The notes under the pieces were generated by a model. The model worked only from the letters and a program-made list of their open reading frames with translations. It was not told the origin of the DNA and did no database searches. Shown here one piece after another: positions 26,183-37,311 of a stretch of DNA of 64,000 bases; positions within the stretch are counted from its first letter, which is position 1; each line of letters begins with the position of its first letter. The stretch comes from Hysterangium stoloniferum (taxonomy: Eukaryota; Basidiomycota; Agaricomycetes; Hysterangiales; Hysterangiaceae), in contig WHVD01000009.1 of assembly GCA_015178975.1 (NCBI GenBank), forward strand, positions 868,001 through 932,000. The letters are read 5' to 3'. A program made the translations under genes and the position numbers.

Positions 26183-27296
26183 GGCGTTTTTTCTTGAGTG
26201 CAATTGTATCGTATCGGGGACTGGGTCTGTTTTACCGTCATTACTTGGAAATAAATGACTGTGCCAATTGCAAGCTAAGAATCGACTTGTGTAGATGATT
26301 TATAGTAGGGTTTTCTGAGTTCTGTCCCGGTGTGTGCAGAAATAAGCGAGCGGAGAAGATGAGATAACAAAAAACATGCCTTATTTCCACAAAATCTTGC
26401 AAAATTAGGTTGCATGGGGCTAGCCATAAATAAATGACTATGCAAGGATAGCGTCTCAAAATCATCATTTGGTCCTGGTTTGCATCGAAATGCATCAGGA
26501 AATTGGGAAATCCGTACATACCCTAGCTAGCTTGTATAGTAGGCCAAGCTCGGCTATCTACTTAGTGGTATTTTTTTTACCACCAGTTGGTGTATACTAG
26601 CTATCTCAGGTGTTTGCTAGCTAGCCTGGCCTTGAGCCAGGTGCTCTAGGACCACTAGGGTGACTTGTCATTTTTTACATTATATCATATTTATATTAAA
26701 TTATTAATAAATAGAATTCAATATAAATAATAAGGTTAACTTATATTCTGATTAAGTATAACATGTGGAATACATAGGAAGGGTATATGTGGAAATAAGG
26801 ATGGTTGGTTATGGGTTTATATGAATAGACTATAGTGGAATAAAAAATAAAAAAATAAAAAAATAAACAAAGAACTAGATAACATGTTGTAAATGACTTT
26901 CACACTACATGTAACAACACAACTGGTATGAATTGGATGTTGGGAAGACATAGAGTGTTTGTTGTCACAGCAAAGTAAGTATTGCCCAGTGAGAAAGAGT
27001 ACAGCAACTATGCTAGCTCTCACATTACAACAGGGACAGTCATACAATGTAACCAATAGATGTCAAGCAAAGTACAGGACAAGATTGGGAAATAAAGGCA
27101 AACTGAGTGTAAAGGTGAAGGCAGAGACAAGGATGTGTGGAGGTGAAGGTGGAAGACAAGGGCATAGATGCAAAGGTGTAGATGAGGGTGTAGAGGTGAT
27201 GGTGGGTCAAGGGTGAAGATGTCAGAGACAAGTGTCAACATGATGCAAAGGCAGAGGCAAAGATGATGAGGGCATAAAGGTAGAGGGCAATAAAAG
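26183..27296. other. Boundary between gene segment and repeat island
   Basis: No gene recognised. Composition changes here: from about 26500 the sequence becomes AT-rich and CpG-poor. It includes a GCTAGC-rich block (26520-26640), AT-rich sequence to 26900, and a purine-rich degenerate tract with repeated GGTG/AAGG words (27105-27290). Confidence 0.5.
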
Positions 27297-27391
27297 TGTG
27301 AGAGGTACCCCTCTCTGGGGAATGTAACTGTTTCATCATATTATATTTCCTATATGTTTTCCTTATTTTTCTACTATTTTTTGACTATGTA
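27297..27391 (+). repeat. LTR family 3 fragment (5' end)
   Basis: Begins TGTGAGAGGTACCCC and shares the following 90 bases with the LTR-like units starting at 57246 and 58502 (common TTATATTTCCTATAT and CCTTATTTTTCTACTAT words). It is cut off at 27390 by a TA-flanked insertion. Confidence 0.55.
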
Positions 27392-27855
27392 CAGTGACCC
27401 AAAAAAGCATCCAGATGTTTGGTAAAATTGAAAGAGGGGTTCACAGCTCCAGAAATAAAATAGATAAAAATCAGAAGAAATCAGAAGTAAGAGGTATACA
27501 GTGGGTCAAAAAACTGCCCCAATGTTTGTGCATTTTAGAAAGATTGATATTGTGTGAAGGAATGACATCAGCAAAAATTCTGAAAAATTCACATGATATA
27601 CTAGAACATGTTGGCTATCTACCAACTTAAATCATGTGATTCCAATCAAAACTCATTGCTCAATAAATCAAACAAAATAATCACTCATTGGGGCAGTTCT
27701 TTGACCCTTTATTATTTTCTCTGATTTTCAATGTTACACACCAGTATAAGGTAGGAGTGGGTCATGTGAATCATCAACATGTCATGTGACCTTATTTGTA
27801 TCAATTTGGCATGTTGAACTTTGTTCATTCATCTCCTTGACTCCTTACCACCACT

Positions 27856-28730
27856 ATGAATTCCATCTCTGCTGAAAAGCATTCTTCTGTTGTTTCTCTC
27901 CTCAATGAGGGGTATTCCCATCATCAAATTCAAGCTAGGACTGGCCTGGGGAAGGGTACTATTGGCAGGATCAGTAGGGAGGTAGAGGGGGATAAGGAAA
28001 ATCATCCTGGTGGCATCCTTCCAAGCTTTCCCCTTATGATAAACAGTCAATTATCCATCAAATCAGCTCTGGGAAGCTTGACAATGCTGTCCAAGCCACC
28101 CAATTCATAAATTCCATCATATCTACCTTTGTCACTCCTCAGACTGTTAGGAATGTGTTGAAGGAAGCTGGCTTTAAGTCAGCAACAAAGAAGAAAGTCC
28201 ATATGCTCAAGGGGTCTCATTGTCAGCAAGTCTAAAGTTTGCCCAATACCATGAAAATTGGACTATGGAGGACTGGAAGAGGGTGTTGTGGACTGATGAG
28301 ACAAAAATCAATAGGATTGGGTCAGATGGGAAGGTATATGTTTGAAAGCAACAAGGAGAACCAGTATCAGACAGGACCACCACACCAACTGTCAAACATG
28401 GAGGGGGGAATAACTTGATGGTTTGGGGGGGTGTATAGGCTGGAATGGGGTGAGGAAGCTGATAGAGGTGCAGGGGAACATGGATGCAGTGCAGTATTGT
28501 GAGATTTTGGAGGAGGGAGTGGAGGAGAGCATTGAAAGTTTGGAGATGGCTGAGGATATGTGGTACTTCCAACAGGACAATGATCCAAAACATACCTCAA
28601 AAAAGGCAGACCAGTGGTTTTCTGACAATAACATCATTCCCATGAAGTGGCCTGCCCAATCCCCTGATCTAAATCCCATTGAACACCTCTGGCAACATCT
28701 CAAGGCCAAACTCCAACAATATGACATACC
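27856..28730 (+). pseudogene. Tc1-family transposase of element A (5' part, broken)
   Basis: The N-terminal helix-turn-helix region (SAEKHSSVVSLLNEGYSHHQ, then TGLGKGTIGRISREV) is followed by the DDE catalytic segments [28 protein letters not shown] and [15 protein letters not shown]. Several frame changes and an in-frame stop (28343, in a KVYV-stop-KQQG context) interrupt it. The C-terminal tail is displaced to 40171-40312 by the gypsy insertion. Not expected to make an active transposase. Confidence 0.8.
28726..28730 (+). repeat. Target-site duplication ATACC (left)
   Basis: ATACC directly before the 5' LTR; the matching copy lies at 40166-40170 directly after the 3' LTR. Joining them restores the Tc1 transposase sequence seen in the copy at 33478-35084. 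Confidence 0.9.
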
Positions 28731-29555
28731 TGTTATGACCGGAAATCCCACCAGACTCTGGGCACTAACTCATACGCACCCGCACCCTATATACACACCA
28801 ATTGTCAGTTTAATGGAATTCCCGCCCAGACTCTGTATGCCAGACTTGTCCACATTCAACCTCGTTATGTTGTGTATCAGTCACCGGAATACCTGCTGGA
28901 CTCCATCCCTGTCTATATCTGACCTCATCCCATGCATCAGTCACCAGACCCTGCTCGGAAAACCTGTCATCACTCTAACTGAGCCCCGTTCCTGTTTTAG
29001 TCAAATGACCTGTCATGATTTGGACTCCACTCCCACTCCATCTCCCATTATGGTCTATGATTTGTCATGATTTGGACTCCACTCCGTTCCATCCTGTTCC
29101 TAACACCAATTTGGTGTTTACTATTCTTGTTTTATGTTTTGCTAGTTTCGTTTCATTATTACTGGATTTGGTATGGCATTCACTCCACAGTCTATATAGT
29201 CTGGCAGATGTTGTACATACAATCTAGTTAGAAAATTGGCTTAGATTCCCCCCAGTAATCTAATACATTTTCCGTTCTAAACTCCTCCTTGAATTACACT
29301 GCTCTCGCTAGTCAGAGCCCACAGGCTCTGATGCATCTATTTCTCTTATTATCTCGACTCCCTGACCTCTTGACCCACCCCCTCTGACCTACACCCCTCG
29401 ACCCACGAACCCTACCCAGACTTCCCAGGATTCCTGTCTGCCTGTCTGAAATTGGACAACACGATCTCGCAAGGGTGCAGCCTATAAGCTGAAGCCAAGT
29501 CCTACCAGATATCCCACAGGTTTCTCTGCAGACCTGCCATGTACATACCCTAACA
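28731..29555 (+). repeat. G1 5' LTR (LTR family 1)
   Basis: 825 bp, TGTTATGACCGG...CCCTAACA. A TATA-like TCTATATAGTC lies near 29196, and a GTGCAGCCTATAAGCTGAAG block (from 29476) is shared with other LTR families in the window. Differences from the 3' LTR are often at CpG sites. Confidence 0.9.
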
Positions 29556-29589
29556 GTATTTTCTAACTAAGACTTGCAGATTGTTCAAT

Positions 29590-30857
29590 ATGCCACCAAG
29601 AAGAAAAGTGCATGCATAGGCATCATTACCTGGACCATCGACTCTTCATTCCCCGTTAACTTTGTATACCAGCCAGACACTTGTGAACCAGCCAGAAGCC
29701 ATGGAAGAAGCCTGTATTGAAGAAGTCCCAGAAAACCAGGACAAATCTGAGCACAAGGATGAGTCCGTGGCCCCTGACAAGGGCAAAGGTGTCGAAAATC
29801 CTCCATCTAACGAACGACCGCACATGGAGGACCCCACTTCTGAATTTTTAGCAGGTACTATAGATAAATTTATGATGCACCTGCTTGAAGAACAAAAGAA
29901 AAAGGAACAAGAACCTCCACAGTCAAAGGTCAATGCTCTATAACCCTTCATGGGTTCCAACCCAAACAAACTCTCTACTTTCCTCATGCAATATTGCTTC
30001 AATTTCCGCAATAAATCCGCCGCATTCTCCACAGACTCCCGAAAAGTCAACTACGCACTTTCGTACTTGTCGGGATCTGCGTTGAAATGGTTCGAACTGG
30101 CTTTTAGTGGACTTTCTGAGGAAGAGCCACTTTGGCTCGAAGATTGGGATGCTTTTGTTATGGAGCTTGAAACCAACTTTGGCCTGTATGACCTGACAGG
30201 AGAAACCGAGAATAGTCTCACAAATCTTCATATGAAGGACACGCAGTGCATCACGGACTATATCGTCCAATTCAATAACCTTGCCATGTGTTGTCAGTGG
30301 GGTGATCCCGCTCTCCACCACCACCAATTTTATGCCAGTCTGCTGTCCTACCTTAAGAATGAAGTCTCTAAAGGAGAAGATGGCAAGCCAAAAACCCTGT
30401 CCTGTATGTGCCTCATGGCTCAAAATGTGGACACATGCTATTGGGAACGTCACTGGGAAGTTGCCCACGAGACCTCCATGGACAAAGTGAACAAGTCCAT
30501 GGCCAATAAAACCAACAACAACACTTCATCAACCAGCAACCAGAACTCCATGCAATCTGACAAGAAGAATGATAAAAAGTCTTCAAACAACAACAACAAC
30601 AACAACAAGGGTCAACAGTCTGGCAAACAAACTGGAAAACCTGACCTCACAGGCAACTTGGACCCAATGGCAAATTGACCCCACAGGAAAGACAACGTCG
30701 CATGGACAATAACCTCTGTCTCTTGTGTGGAAAACCTGGTCATCGAGTTCCAGAATGTCTACTGGAAAAAGCAAACTCTTCAAAGGGTCGAACAGCCAAA
30801 GCCTCCATGGAAACCCCGTCAAAGGACAAACTGGCTTCTGACTTGAAAAAAGAGTGA
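29590..30857 (+). pseudogene. G1 gag with CCHC zinc knuckle (broken)
   Basis: The frame opens at ATG 29590 (MPPRRKVHA) but has in-frame stops at 29614-29616 and 29941-29943. The retrotransposon gag domain follows (ALSYLSGSALKWFELAF, then WDAFVMELETNFG), then an Asn/Gln/Lys-rich linker. A one-base frame change near 30660 leads into the zinc knuckle CLLCGKPGHRVPEC (C-x2-C-x4-H-x4-C). Family gag packages element RNA; this copy is dead. Confidence 0.85.
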
Positions 30858-33477
30858 GCAACCCTGTGGACTCCGTGCGGGTTGGGGGTTGCATTGCCTC
30901 TCCATGCATTCAAGAGTTTAGGTGTCTCAACACATCTGCTCTTTTGCATTCTGATTCATTTTTATTAAACTTATGTCTAATATGATTCCGAAATTTGTTT
31001 TCTCAGCTCTTATAGATTCCAGCTCAACTCACTGTTTTCTAGATACAAAATTTACAGAAAAACATTTGTTGTCAACTTATCCGATAAATCCCATTGGCCT
31101 CTGCCTTTCAATGGCACAAGTAATTCAGTTGTTACCCAAGCTTGTGATTTACCCATATGTTTCCCATGTGGAACATCTCATTTGGTCACTTTCTATGTGA
31201 CCCAGTTAGACTCAAGTTGCTCAGTGGTCCTAGGACATAACTGGCTTACCCGCTACAATCCGTTGATTGAATGGATAGCTAACAGTATAAAATTCCGGAC
31301 CCCCGTGGCAGCCAAGGAGACTGCACCTGACATGGCCTCCACGGCACCCATGGCCATTCCGGCACCTATGGCCTTCCCGGCACCTATGGCCTTCCCGGCA
31401 CCTGCAGTCTCGAGGACTCCTGTGATCCCTACGGCACCCATGGCTTTCCCAGAAACCACAGCACCTCCATCTATTTCTCTGATTAATGCTGCAGCTTTTA
31501 TTAGGGCTACAAAAATGGATGGGTCCCAGGGGTTCACTATCAACTTAAAAATTGATGAAGCAACTGGACATTTTTCAACCCTGGTATCTGCATCTGAGCA
31601 AGCTGCTGACCTAGAAGGCATCCCGGAGAAATATCATGACTTTGTGGATGTTTTTAGTAAGCGGAAAGCTGACTGGCTTCTGCCCCACAGAGAATATGAC
31701 TTAAAAATCAATCTCAAAGATGGTGCCCAGCCACCCCTAGGACATATTTACCCGCTCTTATCCACGGAACTTTCCATGATCTGCAATTTCCTGGATGAAC
31801 ATTTGCCCACAGGTTTTATCAGACCCTCAAAGTCTCCTTTTGGAGCACCTGTTCTCTTTGTCAGAAAAAAGGATGGATCCCTTAGACTATGTGTTGATTT
31901 CAGAAGACTCAATGCTGTCACAAAAAAGGATAAGTATCCACTTCCACTTATATCTGATCTGCTCGATGCCCCATGGAATGCCCGGATTTACACCAAAATA
32001 GATCTCAAACACGTCTATCACTTGGTCCAGATCTCTGTGGGTGATGAATGGAAAACCACTTTTAGAACCCATTATGGGGCCTTTGAGTGGTTGGTGATGC
32101 CCTTTGGATTCACTAATGCTCCATCTGTTTTTCAATGTTTTATCAATGACATTTTCTCCAACATGCTCGATGTATGTGTCATTGTTTACTTGGACAACAT
32201 TCTTATCTACTCCAAGGACCCCACAGAACATGACAAACAGGTCTGTGAAGTTCTCTGGAGACTCAGACAACATAGTTTATTCATAAATGGAAAAAAATGT
32301 ACTTTTGACATGGACTCCATGGAGTATCTAGGTTTCATTATGGGACCTGACAGACTCCACATGGACGAAACTAAAGTGCAAGTCATCAAAGATTGGCCTG
32401 AACCCCAAAAAGTTAAAGATGTACAATCCTTCCTCAGCTTTGCCAATTTTTACAGATGGTTTATCCATGGATATTCCGACATCACGGTTCCCCTTACCCA
32501 TCTTACACGTAAGGATACTCTGTGGAATTTTAATGATAAGTGTCAAAAAGCTTTCAACCTTTTAAAAAATTCTTTTTCTTCAGCTCCTATTCTGTTGCAT
32601 TGGAAACTGGACTTCCCACTCATTGTCAAAATGGATGCCTCGGACTATGCACTTGGAGCCATTCTGTCTATCCAGGACTCCGACAGAGAAGTCCACCCCG
32701 TGGCTTTTCTGTCCCGGACTTTACTGGAGCAGAGCTCAACTACGATGTTCATGATAAGGAACTCCTGGCAATTTTTTTAGCTTTCAAAGCATGGCGACAC
32801 TATTTGGAAGGCTTGGGAACTCCGATTGACATTGTAACAGATCACAAAAACCTGGAATAATTTTCTACTACAAAACTTTTGACCTGCCAGCAGGCCCACT
32901 AGTCTGAATATCTATTTGCCTTCAATATGATTATCCGCTTTTGACCCCATCTCAGCGACAAACCCGACACTTTAACTAGATGATGGGATGTCTATCCTAA
33001 AGAGGGGAGCAATGACTATGCCACGGTAAACCCACACAACCTGAAACCTATTTTTACAAATCAGCAACTTACCGCATCAGTCTGTGCAACTTTCCTCATC
33101 CATCCCATTGTCTGTGGAATTATCATTATGGATATTGAGAAGCTACATTAAGATATTCTATTGGCAATTCCACTAGACCCGATAACTAAAGCACACCTTG
33201 ACAATCCTGTGGACCCTGATCAACCCTGGTGGTCTCTTGATCAGCATGGTTTCATTAGACTTGACGATCGTATCTATGTACTGGACTCTGCCAGCCTCCA
33301 CCTCAGGATCCTTCAGTACAAACATGATCATCCACTCTCAGGGCATTTTGGGTACAACAAAACTCTATCATTAATAAGAAGAGAATATACTTGGCCCGGA
33401 CTCCATGGATTTGTTAAGCACTATTGTAAATCTTGCACTACTTGTCCCCACTTGAAATCTCAGCGACACAAGCCATA

Positions 33478-35084
33478 CAGTGGGTCAAAAAACTGCCCCA
33501 ATGTTTATGCATTTTAGAAAGATTGATATTGTGTGAAGGAATGACATCAGCAAAAATTCTGAAAAATTCACATGATATACTAGAACATGTTGGCTATCTA
33601 CCAACTTAAGAAATCATGTGATTCCAATCAAAGGTCATTGCTCAATAAATCAAACAAAATAATCACTCATTGGGGCAGTTTTTTGACCCTCTATTATTTT
33701 CTCTGATTTTCAATGTTACACACCAGTATAAGGTAGGAGTGGGTCATGTGAATCATCAACATGTCATGTGACCTTATTTGTATCAATTTGGCATGTTGAA
33801 CTTTGTTCATTCATCTCCTTGACTCCTTACCACCACTATGAAATCCATCTCTGCTGAAAAGCATTCTTCTGTTGTTTCTCTCCTTAATGAGGGATATTCC
33901 CATTGTCAAATTTAAGCTAGGACTGGCCTGGGGAAGGGTATTATTGGCAGGATCAGTAAGGAGGTAGAGGGGGATAAGGAAAATTATCCTGGTGGCCATC
34001 CTTCCAAGCTTTCCCTTATGATAAACAGTCAATTATCTGTCAAATCAGCTCTGGGAAGCTTGACAATGCTGTCCAAGCCACCCAATTCATAAATTCCATC
34101 ATATCTACCTCTGTCACTCCTCAGACGGTTAGGAATGTGTTGAAAGAAGCTGGCTTTAGGTCAGCAACAAAGAAGAAAGTCCCTATGCTCAAGGGGTCTC
34201 ATTGTCAGCAACATCTAAAGTTTGCCCAATACCATGAAAATTGGACTATGGAGGACTGGAAGAGGGTGTTGTGGACTGATGAGACAAAAATCAATAGGAT
34301 TGGGTCAGATGGGAAGGTATATGTTTGAAAGCAACAAGGGGAACCAGTATCAGACAGGACCACCATACCAACTGTCAAACATGGAGGGGGGAATAACTTG
34401 ATGATTTGGGGGTGTATGGGCTGGAATGGGGTGGGGAAGCTGATAGAGATGCAGGGGAACATGGATGCAGTGCAGTATTGTGAGATCTTGGAGGAGGGAG
34501 TGGAGGAGAGCATTGAAAGTTTGGAGATGACTGAGGATATGTGGTACTTCCAACAGGACAATGATCCAAAACATACCTCAAAAAAGGCAGACCAGTGGTT
34601 TTCTGACAATAACATCATTCCCATGAAGTGACCTCCCCAATCCCCTGATCTAAATCCCATTGAACACCTCTGGCAACACCTCAAGGCCAAACTCCAACAA
34701 TATGACATACCACCCAAAGGAGTACATGAATTATGGGACAGGGTGGCAAAGGAGTGGACTGAAATACCACCAGAGACATCTCAGAAGCTAATAGAAAGCA
34801 TGCCTAAGAGGATACAAGCAGTTTTAAAGGCAAACGGGGGTCATACAAAGTATTAGATTGTAAAATAATAGAGGGTCAAAAAACTGCCCCAATGAGTGAT
34901 TATTTTGTTTGATTTATTGAGCAATGAGCTTTGATTGGAATCACATGATTTCTTAAGTTGGTAGATAGCCAACATGTTCTAGTATATCACGTGAATTTGG
35001 CAGAATTCTTGCTGATGTAATTCCTTCACACAATATCAATCCTTCTAAAATGCACAAACATTGGGGCAGTTTTTTGACCCACTG
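33478..35084 (+). mobile_element. Tc1/mariner element B (full length, 1607 bp)
   Basis: Flanked by TA (33476-33477 and 35085-35086). Removing it with one TA rejoins the gypsy integrase frame (HKPY then GLLKQLPVPE). Terminal repeats are about 215 bp, nearly identical to those of element A. The transposase (33838-34852) has [18 protein letters not shown] and SPDLNPIEHLW segments but also stops, for example tga at 34326 and at 34629 (Trp codon in the usual PMKWPAQ), plus a frameshift near 34010. Non-autonomous now. Confidence 0.9.
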
Positions 35085-35888
35085 TATGGCCTTTTGAAAC
35101 AACTCCCGGTACCGGAACACCTGTGTAAGTCTATTTCTATGGCTTTCATTGAAAACCTACCAGACTCCAAAGGCTTTTCCACCATTCTAGTCGTTGTTGA
35201 CAGATTCTCAAAACAAGGTATATTCATCCCTACATATGATACAATTACATCCGTGCAGTTAGTGGAACTTTTTATTATCCATGTATTTTCCAAGCATGGA
35301 GTTCCATCCCATGTAACTTCCAACCGAGGATCAGAGTTCATATCTCACTTCTTTAGATCCCTCAGGAAATCCTTGGACATGAAATTACATTTCACGTCTG
35401 GACATCACCTGGAAGGTGACGGACAAACCAAACACGTCAACCAGACATTGGAACAATATCTCCGCATATATTGCAATTATCAACAGGACAATTGGAAATC
35501 CTTGTTACCACTTGCAGAGTTTGCTTACAACAATGCACCCTCGGCCACTACTGGCATTTCCCCATTCTTTGCAAATAAAGGATATAATCCAAATATTACA
35601 GTACATCCAGAATGAAATCTTGCCTCTGCCTGTGCTCAAGAGTTCACCACAGACCTCCACGAGCTCCACAAGGAACTCTGGACTGCAATAAAGTCCACCC
35701 AAGAGCAATACCAACTTTCAGTGGACAAACACCAGATCCTGCCACCCGACTTCAAGATTGGTGACCATGTTTTTGTCAAAGCTCAATTCTTCCAGACTAC
35801 CCATCCATCAAAAAAGCTTGTTGAAAAATATTTAGGACCTTTTGAAATTATCACACAAGTAGGTTCAGTTTCTTGGACCTTTTGGCTT

Positions 35889-36779
35889 TGTTAAGAGCAG
35901 AAACTGACGGATGTCGGCAGACCAACAGGGACCGAACGGAAGGACTTGGCTTCAGCTTATGTGCTGCGCCCTCACAAGTTACCGTTGGGTGTCCTTAAAT
36001 TTCGGGCGGGCGAAAACTAGTCCTGTCAAGTAAACTTCTCGGTAAACTACTGATCGGAAGCCAAAGGATAAGTCGAGGGTTGGGCTGAGGGGTCGGAGAC
36101 CAAGAGTCGGAGACTGAGAGTGTCAGAGACTGAGAGAGTCAGAGACTGAGAGTCAGAGACTGAGACAGTTGGAGACTGAGAGTTGGAGATTAGAGGTTGT
36201 GGTTGTAAATGTAGGTTGAATCGTAAATCGGAGGGAGTCGGAATGTGGTGGTCGTGAATAGATAATGGAGTCGGAAATTAGAGGGGTATCTAAGTTGATC
36301 TAAGTTGATATTCTAAGTTGATATTCTGATTGTCCAATAACTACATTTACAGTGGGTTTATATTGAGTTATCAGCATCTAGAAACTACTGACTAAGGGAA
36401 GAGCAGAAACACTATTTGACGAATAGACTTGACTAGAAACTGGAAAGTTACAATAAGATCGGAAGCCGAGATTTAGCCGAGAGTGGGATTACAAGAAAAG
36501 GGAATAGTCCACGGGCTACAGGTATATATGGGCATATGTGAAACATAGAGTAAAACGGATCATCATAATGAAAGGGGACGTATCAAAGCATAACCAGATG
36601 GTACGAGTATATTTTGACAGGGGTGTAAATGAGGTTTGATTGCCGTGAAGGTATACGTCAGTGTCGGTATTCCGAAGGTTGCCAAAATGATGACTTGATC
36701 AATAACTTGGAACATCGATAGACTGTAGTATTCTCGGAGACCATCGGGTTGCAACATGGGTTACGACACGGTCGTAACA
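35889..36779 (-). mobile_element. Solo LTR, family 2 (minus orientation)
   Basis: 891 bp, TGTTAAGAGCAG...GTCGTAACA, flanked by GGCTT duplications (35884-35888 and 36780-36784). Excising it with one GGCTT restores the gypsy pol reading SWTFWLPDSMHVVHPVFH. Related units are at 42895-44105 (same orientation) and 55744-56616 (opposite). Contains GAGACTGAGAG-type short repeats (36100-36190). Confidence 0.9.
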
Positions 36780-37311
36780 GGCTTCCAGATAGCATGCATG
36801 TGGTACACCCAGTATTTCATAGTTCTATGTTAGAACCTTGTACTGCTAACACTATCCTGGATCGCATGCAATCTCCACCTCCTCCAGTTATTATTGACAG
36901 AGAACCCAAGTTTGAAATCTCACAAATTTTAGATTCGAAAATTGACAAGCATTGACGCACTTGTAAACTGCTTTACTTGGTCAAGTGGGTGGGTTATGAG
37001 GGCACCAATGAAGAAACTTCATGGATTTTGGCCACGGAACTCGGTAATGCCATGGAAATCATTACTGACTTTCATACAGCTTACCTACTCAAACCTGGAC
37101 CACTATCTTCTCTCTGACCACACTCTGTGTCCCCCACGTTACGTTTGGACTCATTTTCATTATTCCCTGTTGCCCTATGTCTCTCTTTGCTTTTGCAGGT
37201 TCTGACATGTGTTTCAAGTCTTTAAGCGGACTTCCTGCAGACTTTGATTCTTATGTTTTTCACACTTTACTTTTATAATTCAAAATTATTATCAAGTTCT
37301 ATTATTTTTTA

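Larger units (their letters stand above)
30973..37117 (+). pseudogene. G1 pol: protease, RT, RNase H, integrase, chromodomain (broken)
   Basis: Protease has LIDSSSTHCFLD (31009 on; usual DSGST, so Gly to Ser) and LGHNWLTRYNPLIEW. RT (31620-32400) has KSPFGAPVLFVRKKDGSLRL, LVMPFGFTNAPSVFQ and YLDN instead of YLDD (Asn at 32196). RNase H starts at [11 protein letters not shown], with a frameshift near 32725. The integrase finger is H-x-HFGYN...CKSCTTC (33332-33450). The integrase core (after the Tc1 insertion) has Ala at 35142 in SISMAFIENLP, Asn at 35332 in TSNRGSEF and Lys at 35430 in DGQTKHVNQ, so all three DDE acids are replaced. The chromodomain ends LLYLVKWVGYEGTNEETSW. TGA stops occur at 35613 and 36953, both in CGA-like contexts. 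Confidence 0.88.
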
